Shown here: positions 1 to 5,676 of the stretch, in pieces
Numbering within the stretch: the first letter of the stretch is position 1
How the letters are laid out: each line of letters opens with the position of its first letter
Source of the DNA: an uncultured Oscillospiraceae bacterium
Lineage (GTDB): Bacteria > Bacillota > Clostridia > Oscillospirales > Acutalibacteraceae
Reading direction: 5' to 3'
Length of the DNA stretch: 17,673 nucleotides
NCBI GenBank assembly: GCA_900540865.1
Contig: UQHH01000058.1
Span: 1-17,673, forward strand
The notes under the pieces: model-generated
Told to the model about the DNA's origin: nothing
What the model saw: only the letters and a program-made list of their open reading frames with translations
Database searches by the model: none
Translations under genes and position numbers: made by a program

Positions 1-393
1 ACGTGGAAATCGAGTAACCCGAAGGTCGCCACGGTAGACGCAAACGGCAAGCTCAGGGCGGTGGGTGTAGGCAGTACGACGATTACCTGTACCGCAAAGG
101 ACGGAAGCGGCGCGAAGGCGACGTGCGCCGTAACGGTTTACCAGCCAATAGAGAGTATTAAGCTCAACACGAATAAAATCAGCTGGCCGGTGGGGAAAAG
201 CGGCTCCTTCAAGCCGACGGTAGCACCCGCGAACGCGAAGAACAAGGCTTTAACGTGGAAATCGAGCAACCCGAAGGTCGCCACGGTGGACGCAAACGGC
301 AAGCTCAAGGCGGTAGGCGTCGGCAGTACGACAATCACCTGTACCGCAAAGGACGGAAGCGGCGCGAAAGCAACGTGCGCCGTTACGGTATAT
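1..393 (+). repeat. Tandem 252-bp repeat encoding BIG2 domains
   Basis: Bases 1-141 match 253-393 with only scattered, mostly third-position differences, giving a period of exactly 252 bp (84 codons). The first copy is cut by the window edge, so the true number of copies is unknown. Such near-identical in-frame repeats can change number by recombination. Confidence 0.9.
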
Positions 394-774
394 GACCCGA
401 AAGTTTCAGTTTACAAGGTTGGGGACAAAATTATCTATACCGCATATTTAAGCGGTGTAAACGCTCCCCTCTGCGGGATAAACGCCTCTATCCGCTACGA
501 CGGTGATAAGGCCAGGTTCAACGATGGGACGCTCTCTTTCCCTTATATTGGAAAACCCATTTATAACACGCATGAGAAAAATGAAATCTTTTTTAATACC
601 GCTGAACTAGATGGCTTCGATTTTTCAAAACAGGAGGTTCTCGTACAGGCAACGTTTACCGTAACCGACGCTTCTTTTAACAGTAAAGACATCTCTTTGA
701 AAGTATGGGAATTGCTTGATTTTAATGCGAAAGACCTCAAGGGCACGATAAAAGAAACAGTGACCAAAGGATAA
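1..774 (+). CDS. Surface protein with BIG2 (Ig-like) repeats, 3' end only
   Basis: The reading frame is open from base 1, so this is the C-terminal 257 residues of a larger protein whose start lies outside the window. It shows one partial and one full Ig-like group 2 repeat (residues about 1-47 and 48-131), each with the family's pattern of a TWKSSNPKVATVD strand, a GKLKAVGVGSTTITCTA turn and an ATCAVTVY end. A final domain of about 125 residues (GDKIIYTAYLSGVNAPLCGI to the end) has the look of a cohesin-like beta sandwich: a strand with a YDGDK motif, then alternating hydrophobic strands. The cohesin reading is inference. BIG2 repeats are typical of extracellular adhesins and cell-wall proteins. 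No LPXTG anchor, SLH domain or dockerin is visible at this end, so any anchoring must lie upstream. Two terminators follow. Confidence 0.85.
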   Translation, partial: TWKSSNPKVATVDANGKLRAVGVGSTTITCTAKDGSGAKATCAVTVYQPIESIKLNTNKISWPVGKSGSFKPTVAPANAKNKALTWKSSNPKVATVDANGKLKAVGVGSTTITCTAKDGSGAKATCAVTVYDPKVSVYKVGDKIIYTAYLSGVNAPLCGINASIRYDGDKARFNDGTLSFPYIGKPIYNTHEKNEIFFNTAELDGFDFSKQEVLVQATFTVTDASFNSKDISLKVWELLDFNAKDLKGTIKETVTKG

Positions 775-779
775 CCGAT

Positions 780-813
780 AAAGGCCGCCTCTGTTTGGAT
801 AGAGGCGGCCTTT
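780..813 (+). terminator. Hairpin terminator after the BIG2 protein
   Basis: A perfect 13-bp inverted repeat (780-792 with 801-813, core AAAGGCCGCCTCT) with an 8-base loop begins 5 bases after the stop codon. It starts with AAA and ends with TTT, so it could act on either strand. The T-tract is short. Confidence 0.75.
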
Positions 814-836
814 ATGCATACAATCAACATATTATA

Positions 837-870
837 AAACGGCCTGCCCGGAAAACCGGACAGGCCGTTT
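837..870. terminator. Second hairpin terminator, between convergent genes
   Basis: AAACGGCCTG (837-846) pairs with CAGGCCGTTT (861-870), and CCGG pairs with CCGG inside around an AAAA loop. It lies between the convergent BIG2 gene and padR and probably serves the minus-strand gene, as its A-rich left flank reads as U-rich on that strand. Confidence 0.7.
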
Positions 871-905
871 TATATGTGCCGAAATAATTGCCGTTATGCT
901 GCGGC

Positions 906-1253
906 TCAGCCGGAAATGCCTTTCAGCAAATCCTCGCCCAGTACCTTCTGGATTCCAAGATTAATGGAACGGTACTCAGCAACAATGGACTTTAAATACT
1001 CTTTGCCTGCGGGCTCGAGGTGATAGTACTTACGAAGTCTCTTGCCGACGATTTCCTGCCTGTCTGTAATAACGCCTTTTTCAATCAGGCGGTACAGAGT
1101 CGGGTACAGGGAACCTTCAGGCATAACGAAATAACCTTCGCTGCGCTCTCTGAGCTCCTGAGCAAGCTGGTAGCCGTACATGTCTTCTCTTTCCAGAAGG
1201 AAAAGGATCAACATCTCCGACGTACCCTTTTTCAAGTTTTCGGATATACCCAT
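906..1253 (-). CDS. PadR family transcriptional regulator
   Basis: This is a 115-residue winged-helix protein of the PadR family, subfamily 1 size. Visible hallmarks are the N-terminal helix with LKKGTSEMLILFLLE, the MYGYQLAQEL recognition region, PEGSLYPTLYRLIEKGVI and the wing residues GKRLRKYYHLEPAGKEYL. A short C-terminal helix would form the dimer interface. The ATG at 1253 was chosen because AGGAGG (1261-1266 on the minus strand) lies 7 bases upstream; a TTG two codons earlier would sit right against that site. PadR proteins generally repress efflux or stress genes and release DNA on binding a small hydrophobic ligand. The divergent MATE pump is the obvious target, and a palindrome over this gene's own promoter suggests autorepression. 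The ligand cannot be read from sequence. Confidence 0.93.
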   Translation of the reverse strand: MGISENLKKGTSEMLILFLLEREDMYGYQLAQELRERSEGYFVMPEGSLYPTLYRLIEKGVITDRQEIVGKRLRKYYHLEPAGKEYLKSIVAEYRSINLGIQKVLGEDLLKGISG

Positions 1254-1336
1254 TGCCAAACCTCCTTTTCAATTATTCGCATACATAAACGCACGTAGGT
1301 TTTACCATCAACTAACGGGTTTATATATTCATTATT

Positions 1337-1365
1337 AGTATAGCGTATGTATTTAATAAATACAA
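1337..1365 (-). promoter_or_regulatory. padR promoter
   Basis: On the minus strand, TTGTAT (1365-1360) and TATACT (1342-1337) are spaced 17 bases apart. The -10 is strong and the -35 weak. The 17-bp palindrome covers the -35 and half of the spacer, a classic position for repressor binding. Confidence 0.55.
1348..1364. promoter_or_regulatory. Perfect 17-bp palindrome, candidate PadR operator
   Basis: TGTATTTA-A-TAAATACA is a perfect inverted repeat in the padR/MATE intergenic region. PadR family operators are dyads with TGTA/TACA-type half-sites, so this is the best candidate operator. It overlaps the padR promoter and lies about 50 bases upstream of the MATE -35 box. Confidence 0.6.
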
Positions 1366-1380
1366 CAACAAATGACACAT

Positions 1381-1444
1381 TTTAAAAAAAAATTTTTATT
1401 TTTTTACGTTTTCTGTTGACTTTTTGCTTCTATGAAATTAAAAT
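1381..1444 (+). promoter_or_regulatory. MATE gene promoter with A/T-tract UP element
   Basis: TTGACT (1416-1421), 17-base spacer, TAAAAT (1439-1444). A run of A then T bases (1384-1405) directly upstream resembles an UP element. The promoter rules out the long reading of the MATE gene that would start at 1416 inside the -35 box. Confidence 0.8.
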
Positions 1445-1478
1445 GAGTGCAATTCATATGTATAAGGAGGGGAAACGG

Positions 1479-2804
1479 ATGAAAAAGATGACGTTGTTCA
1501 ATTTGTCGTGGCCAATTTTTATTGAGACGGCGCTGTTTATGCTGCTCGGATTTGTCGATGTTTATGTGCTCAGCCGGTACAGCGACCTTGCCGCTTCGGC
1601 GGCTCAGGCTGCCAACCAGGTGGTATCTATCTGTACGCTGGTGTTCACTGTTATATCGGGCGCGAGCGCTGTTTTGATTTCACAGGCGCTTGGCGCGGGC
1701 GACAAAGAAAAATCTTCTCGCATTGCCGCGCTGTCCATACTTTTCAATTTGCTGCTCGGCGTTGTAATGAGCGGTATCCTCGTTGTTTTTTGTAAGCCGT
1801 TTCTCGTTTTTATGGGCGCTAAAGGTGAAATACTCAGCTTTGCGAATGAATATCTCATCATCGTTGGCGCGTTTATCTTTACGCAGGCGCTTTTGGGCGC
1901 GGTGTCCGTCATTATACGCAACCACGGGTATACCAAGGTAACAATGTACGTGACGGTCGCCATGAATATTATCAACACCTTCTTCGATATTGTCTTTGTG
2001 CTCGGACTGCTCGGCTTTCCGCAGCTTGGTATCAAGGGCGTTGCGATTGCGACGAGCTTCAGCCGGATTGTCGGCATTATTGTGCTCTTTATCTTTCTGT
2101 TTAAAAAGATTGAAAAGCCCTCTATTTTTAAAATGCTGCGCCCGTTTCCGAAAAGGGACATTTTATCCTTGCTCAGAATTGGGCTTCCGTCCGCGTTCGA
2201 GTCGTTCAACTATAATGTTTCCCAGCTCGTGGTTACGTCGATTGTGCTTAATTTCCTGACGCAGACAGAGCTTGTAACAAAGACTTACGTTTCCAATATC
2301 ACAATGTTTTTCTATATTTTCTCGGTTTCTATCGGACAGGCCGCACAAATCCTTGTCGGCCATAAGGTGGGGGCGAAGGACTTCGACGGCGCGTACCGGC
2401 AATGCCTGCGCGCTTTCAGGACGGCGCTTATCATTACCATGTCAATATCCGTCCTCGGCATCCTGCTGCGCTACCAGTTAATCGGCCTGTTTACTGCCGA
2501 CAAGGCGGTTATCGCCGCGGGTGCGGTGTTAATCATCATCAATATTTTTGTCGAGCTTGGCCGAACGAGCAATCTCGTCGTCATCAGCAGCTTAAGGGGC
2601 GCGGGTGACGTATACTTTCCGACGGGTGTTGCGGTTTTCTCCATGTGGATTGTCAGCACGCTCGGCGCCTATGTGCTCGCCGTCGTATTCGGGCTGGGCC
2701 TCAGCGGGCTTTGGATTGCTTTCGCGGCGGATGAATGCCTGCGCGGCATCTTGATGCTCTGGCGCTGGAAATCGGGCAAATGGCGTGAAAAACGCATTGC
2801 ATAA
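1479..2804 (+). CDS. MATE family efflux transporter
   Basis: This 441-residue multidrug and toxic compound extrusion protein has about 12 membrane helices in two six-helix halves. It would exchange Na+ or H+ for organic cations or other small toxic molecules. Family signs are the N-terminal LSWPIFIETALFMLLGFVDV helix, the SGASAVLISQALGAGD loop, and IGLPSAFESFNYN opening the second half followed by SIGQAAQILVGHKVGAKD. The length is normal for the family. The ATG at 1479 was chosen for AAGGAGG at 1464-1470, 8 bases upstream and downstream of the promoter; the longer frame from 1416 overlaps the promoter. It is transcribed divergently from padR, which probably represses it. A strong terminator follows. 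The substrate is unknown. Confidence 0.93.
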   Translation: MKKMTLFNLSWPIFIETALFMLLGFVDVYVLSRYSDLAASAAQAANQVVSICTLVFTVISGASAVLISQALGAGDKEKSSRIAALSILFNLLLGVVMSGILVVFCKPFLVFMGAKGEILSFANEYLIIVGAFIFTQALLGAVSVIIRNHGYTKVTMYVTVAMNIINTFFDIVFVLGLLGFPQLGIKGVAIATSFSRIVGIIVLFIFLFKKIEKPSIFKMLRPFPKRDILSLLRIGLPSAFESFNYNVSQLVVTSIVLNFLTQTELVTKTYVSNITMFFYIFSVSIGQAAQILVGHKVGAKDFDGAYRQCLRAFRTALIITMSISVLGILLRYQLIGLFTADKAVIAAGAVLIIINIFVELGRTSNLVVISSLRGAGDVYFPTGVAVFSMWIVSTLGAYVLAVVFGLGLSGLWIAFAADECLRGILMLWRWKSGKWREKRIA

Positions 2805-2818
2805 TAAAAAATCAAGCA

Positions 2819-2852
2819 GGCGTGGGAGTTTTTCTCCCGCGCCTTATTTTTT
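2819..2852 (+). terminator. Intrinsic terminator of the MATE gene
   Basis: GGCGTGGGAG (2819-2828) pairs with CTCCCGCGCC (2834-2843), a 10-bp stem with one G-U pair and a five-T loop, followed by TTATTTTTT. Confidence 0.9.
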
Positions 2853-3021
2853 GTCCGGCCATCATGCTTTTTGAGTGGGCGTGGCTTGAACAAAAACATT
2901 GAAATCTTTAGTAATATAAATCTGCGGAGATTTATTTTCACATTTTAATAGTGCGAAAATATAAAATTGATGTTATATGTAATAAAATCACAAAAAAATA
3001 AATAAAATATTTAAATTATAA

Positions 3022-3050
3022 TTGACAATTGCTATTTAATTAAATATAAT
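3022..3050 (+). promoter_or_regulatory. Perfect consensus sigma-A promoter of the secreted protein/ABC operon
   Basis: TTGACA (3022-3027), a 17-base spacer and TATAAT (3045-3050) match the housekeeping consensus exactly. An A/T-rich upstream tract adds strength. A promoter this strong suggests very high transcription unless repressed; the palindrome just downstream may do that. Confidence 0.9.
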
Positions 3051-3064
3051 TATAATAGAATGAT

Positions 3065-3078
3065 TTGATTGCAATCAA
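3065..3078. promoter_or_regulatory. Palindrome just downstream of the promoter, candidate operator
   Basis: TTGATTGCAATCAA is a perfect 14-base palindrome at about +8 to +21 relative to the predicted transcription start. It is well placed for a repressor that blocks the consensus promoter. No regulator gene of this operon is visible in the window. Confidence 0.5.
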
Positions 3079-3111
3079 TCATATATTTTATAGAAAAGGA
3101 GGTGTAATATT

Positions 3112-3540
3112 TTGAAAAAGAGAGTTGTAAGAATTATTACCGTTCTGTTGGCACTCGTTATCGTGGCTTCCATATGTATGGTTGGTGCCGCGGCGCAGTC
3201 GTTTACCTTTAACAACTTTGGCACGTCGGCGCAGGGCTCCGCAGCATTTACATTGACTACTTCTGTAACTGGTATTCATTCTCATAACCACACAGTACTG
3301 AGCGTATACAATGGAAAAAATGTTTCGAAGGGAACAATTACAATGTATCAGAATTCTTCTTTGGGTAAAAGGGTAGGAACAGCAAATTATAATCTCTATT
3401 CCTATCTGACTTACCCGCAGCAGGTTCGTATTAATGACGCAAGTGGTTCTCCTGGAACTTTTCCTAAGTATACCTATTACAACTACTACAAAAATTCCAG
3501 CGGCGGTTTTAATTCTAACCTGACAGTTCAGGTTTATTGA
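3112..3540 (+). CDS. Small secreted protein, family not recognised
   Basis: The product is 142 residues. A typical signal peptide has KKR at the front, a hydrophobic core (residues 7-25) and a probable cut after AAA28, leaving a mature protein of about 114 residues. The mature part has no cysteine, is rich in Ser, Thr, Asn, Gly and Tyr, and alternates hydrophobic residues as beta strands do. It carries a histidine cluster (HSHNH, 56-60) and a tyrosine-rich stretch (KYTYYNYYKN, 119-128). The TTG start at 3112 is supported by AAGGAGG 9 bases upstream and by the signal peptide beginning exactly there. It is the first gene of an operon with an ABC transporter, behind a perfect consensus promoter. 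That arrangement resembles loci where a secreted bacteriocin-like or signalling protein has a dedicated exporter, immunity or sensing transporter. No bacteriocin motif is recognised, so the role is inferred from context alone. Confidence 0.85.
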   Translation: MKKRVVRIITVLLALVIVASICMVGAAAQSFTFNNFGTSAQGSAAFTLTTSVTGIHSHNHTVLSVYNGKNVSKGTITMYQNSSLGKRVGTANYNLYSYLTYPQQVRINDASGSPGTFPKYTYYNYYKNSSGGFNSNLTVQVY

Positions 3541-3555
3541 TGCATAGCCGTGCCG

Positions 3556-3581
3556 GGCGGGCCTGTGAAAGCAGGCCTGCC
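3556..3581 (+). terminator. Hairpin without T-tract between secreted gene and ABC genes
   Basis: GGCGGGCCTG (3556-3565) pairs with CAGGCCTGCC (3572-3581), a 10-bp stem with one G-U pair and a six-base loop. The following bases (TTGGCG) are not a U-tract. It is more likely a partial terminator or a 3' stabiliser that keeps the first gene's message more abundant than the ABC part. Confidence 0.5.
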
Positions 3582-3620
3582 TTGGCGAAGAATACCGATT
3601 GATGAGCACAGGAGGCTGCT

Positions 3621-4295
3621 ATGAAAAGCATTGAAATACAAAACGCGACGAAAACCTATCCAAACGGTGTAACCGCCCTAAAGGACGTGAGCTGTACCAT
3701 CCGTCAGGGGGAATTTGTGGTGGTTATGGGGCAGTCCGGTTCAGGAAAGAGCACCTTTTTACAGATTGCGGGACTGCTCGATACGCCATCTTCCGGCCAT
3801 GTGGTAATCAACGGAAGGGATACGGCAAGCCTCAAAAAAAATGAGCTTGCGGACGTACGGCTGAAAACGCTCGGCTTTGTGTTCCAGGCATTCCATCTGA
3901 ACCCGCATCTGCGCGCCTATGAGAACGTTATGCTGCCTATGCTGATTAATCGGGATTTCCACAGCAAAAAGGATATGGAGGTGCGCGCAAAGGAGCTGAT
4001 TGAAACGGTCGGCCTGAAGGAGCGCATGAACCATTACCCCGGCGAGCTTTCCGGCGGGGAGCAGCAGCGTGTGGCAATTGCGCGCGCCATGGCGAACAAT
4101 CCCGACTTTATTCTGGCAGACGAGCCGACAGGCAACCTGGACAGCGCGAACGAGCAGTCTATTTTTGATGAACTGAAGCTCCTGTCGCAGGGCGGCAGAG
4201 GAGTGCTCGTGGTCTGCCATAACGACGCGGTCGTCGAGTACGCGGACCGGCTCTTTCACATGCGCGACGGCGTAATGGAGGAGCAGGAAAGATGA
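3621..4295 (+). CDS. ABC transporter ATP-binding protein (LolD/MacB type)
   Basis: This 224-residue ATPase powers the FtsX-like permeases that follow. All motifs are present: Walker A GQSGSGKS (37-44), Q-loop Q89 in GFVFQAFHLNP, signature LSGGEQQR (143-150), Walker B ILADEPT with catalytic E168, and H-loop H200. The GNLD after Walker B and the overall sequence are typical of the MacB/LolD/FtsE group, which acts as a mechanical pump on extracellular proteins, lipoproteins or peptides rather than as a channel. AGGAGG lies 5 bases upstream of the ATG. Its last four bases overlap the next gene as ATGA, so the two are translationally coupled. Its first four codons and last eleven codons recur as a fused remnant between the two permeases downstream. 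Confidence 0.97.
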   Translation: MKSIEIQNATKTYPNGVTALKDVSCTIRQGEFVVVMGQSGSGKSTFLQIAGLLDTPSSGHVVINGRDTASLKKNELADVRLKTLGFVFQAFHLNPHLRAYENVMLPMLINRDFHSKKDMEVRAKELIETVGLKERMNHYPGELSGGEQQRVAIARAMANNPDFILADEPTGNLDSANEQSIFDELKLLSQGGRGVLVVCHNDAVVEYADRLFHMRDGVMEEQER

Positions 4296-5629
4296 AGCCG
4301 GGCGGTTATTTTTGGCTTTCAGCGGCAAATACGCGGCGCGGCAGGCGGAATACGGGCATATTTGTGCTGATGACAATAGGGCTTACTTCTTTGATTTTGG
4401 TCATTGGGATGGCGCAGATGCTCAACGCTTTTATGGATAGGGCTACAAATAATGATTATGCCAGACGCATTTTATTTGGGCCAATGGAATTAGAAAACCA
4501 ACCGCTGACAGACCCGCAAAAGAAGAAAATTGAACAAATGAACGGTGTGCTTTCTTTAGAAGAAAACAATAGATGGGTTAGCAAATATTGTGAATTAATA
4601 TCATATAAAACAGATAATGGAGAAATACAAAAATTTCCGGAGATAATACATGAACCAGGAGCAGGAGTTATTTCTGCATATAAGACAGAAACAATTCAGT
4701 CATTGTATGGAAAACAGCTTTCCGACAGTCAAACTTATGCATGTCTGGTCCCAAATTATTTCTATCCCGATTTCGACACCGATATTTTGAATGAAGACGT
4801 TGATTTTTTAGATGGGAGAAACTTTATTGGTACAACGCTATATTTTAAAAGTACTAAAAGCTTGGTTCCAATGGGTCAATATAGTTCCGTGGATATCCCA
4901 TTAATTGAGTTTCAACTAGAGGTTATTGGAGTTTACGATATTAAAAATACTGCTTTTACCCCAGGGGATATCCTTGTTTCCTACAATACAGGAATTGAAC
5001 TCGATAAATTATGTATGGATGCTTTAAAGCAAAAAAATCCAGTTGGATATGAAGCTGTTCAGGAAAAGCGGCAACAGGACAATTATAAATTTTATAGTGT
5101 TCTTGTTGATGATTACAAAAATGTACAAAATGTAATTACACAGTTAGAAGAAATAGGAATTTCCAATTGTACGCCAAGCGTTATTATTATGGACTCTTTT
5201 AAGCTCCTCACAAGTGTGGTCAACATCGCAGGGCGGGCGTTTACATTTGCGGTCCTGGGGCTTGCAGTGCTCAACATATTTCTTGCTGTACATAACGCAA
5301 TGACCGAACGCACAAAAGAAATCGGCCTGTTAAAGGCCATTGGCTATAAAGACCGGCAGGTGTTTCTCAGTATGTATTTAGAACAGCTGAAAATCGGCAT
5401 GAAAAGCTTTTGTATTGCGGCCGTGCTGTCGGCAGCCGCTTTCGCGCTATATAACTGGTTCGCGCAAAACGGGAGCTATGACAGCATGCTTAAAACGGTT
5501 TCGTGGACGAGTGCCGCTTTACTTGCTGCGGCGGCGCTTGCAATCGCGGTGCTTGTGCCCCTTTTATGCCAGCTTTTCACACTGCGCAGGCTTGTAAAAA
5601 TACCACCAAGCGAGGCGATGAAGCTATGA
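4292..5629 (+). CDS. FtsX/MacB-like ABC permease, duplicated copy 1
   Basis: The 445-residue product has the MacB/LolC layout: one membrane helix near the N terminus (about 22-43), a large extracellular domain (about 45-305), then three helices (about 312-335, 370-392, 405-430). The cytoplasmic coupling motif ERTKEIGLLKAIGYKDRQV (339-357) is the FtsX family hallmark that contacts the ATPase. The start overlaps the ATPase stop (ATGA), with the ribosome binding site inside the ATPase gene. The next gene is a paralogue of identical length. The two share nearly identical first 36 and last 106 residues, while the extracellular domains differ extensively but keep landmarks such as NDYARRILFGP, LSLEENNRW, FYPDFDTD and NEDVDFLDGR. 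The centre is visibly AT-richer than the ends. Probable partner of permease 3 in a heterodimer; substrate unknown. Confidence 0.92.
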   Translation: MKPGGYFWLSAANTRRGRRNTGIFVLMTIGLTSLILVIGMAQMLNAFMDRATNNDYARRILFGPMELENQPLTDPQKKKIEQMNGVLSLEENNRWVSKYCELISYKTDNGEIQKFPEIIHEPGAGVISAYKTETIQSLYGKQLSDSQTYACLVPNYFYPDFDTDILNEDVDFLDGRNFIGTTLYFKSTKSLVPMGQYSSVDIPLIEFQLEVIGVYDIKNTAFTPGDILVSYNTGIELDKLCMDALKQKNPVGYEAVQEKRQQDNYKFYSVLVDDYKNVQNVITQLEEIGISNCTPSVIIMDSFKLLTSVVNIAGRAFTFAVLGLAVLNIFLAVHNAMTERTKEIGLLKAIGYKDRQVFLSMYLEQLKIGMKSFCIAAVLSAAAFALYNWFAQNGSYDSMLKTVSWTSAALLAAAALAIAVLVPLLCQLFTLRRLVKIPPSEAMKL

Positions 5630-5676
5630 AAAGCATTAACATGCGCGACGGCGTAATGGAGGAGCAGGAAAGATGA
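5626..5676 (+). pseudogene. Remnant of a second ABC ATPase gene (16 codons, in frame)
   Basis: A mini-ORF of 16 codons, MKSINMRDGVMEEQER, joins the first four codons of the ATPase gene at 3621 (MKSI) to its last eleven (MRDGVMEEQER, 4260-4292), with one joining codon. Its ATG overlaps the stop of permease 1 and its TGA overlaps the ATG of permease 2, so both ATGA couplings survive. It is best explained as the trace of a duplicated ATPase-permease pair in which the second ATPase lost about 620 bp in frame. It cannot make a working ATPase. It may still be translated and pass ribosomes on to permease 2. Confidence 0.88.

Larger units (their letters stand above)
2853..3111. other. AT-rich intergenic region
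   Basis: No gene is seen here. It contains a small hairpin, ATAAATCT-GCGG-AGATTTAT (2916-2935), of unknown role with a poor T-tract. A very A/T-rich stretch follows (about 2960-3020) that could act as an UP element. The promoter and palindrome annotated separately come next, then the ribosome binding site AAGGAGG (3096-3102). Confidence 0.7.

Noticed and set aside
1416..1478. N-terminal extension of the first MATE pump starting at TTG 1416
   Set aside because: It would start inside the -35 box of the gene's own promoter; AAGGAGG and ATG 1479 fit much better.
3112..3540. Assignment of the secreted protein to the lactococcin 972 bacteriocin family
   Set aside because: The locus layout is suggestive, but the mature protein is longer and lacks the family's Trp/Gly/Tyr pattern, and the permeases are MacB-like rather than the usual large immunity-type membrane protein.
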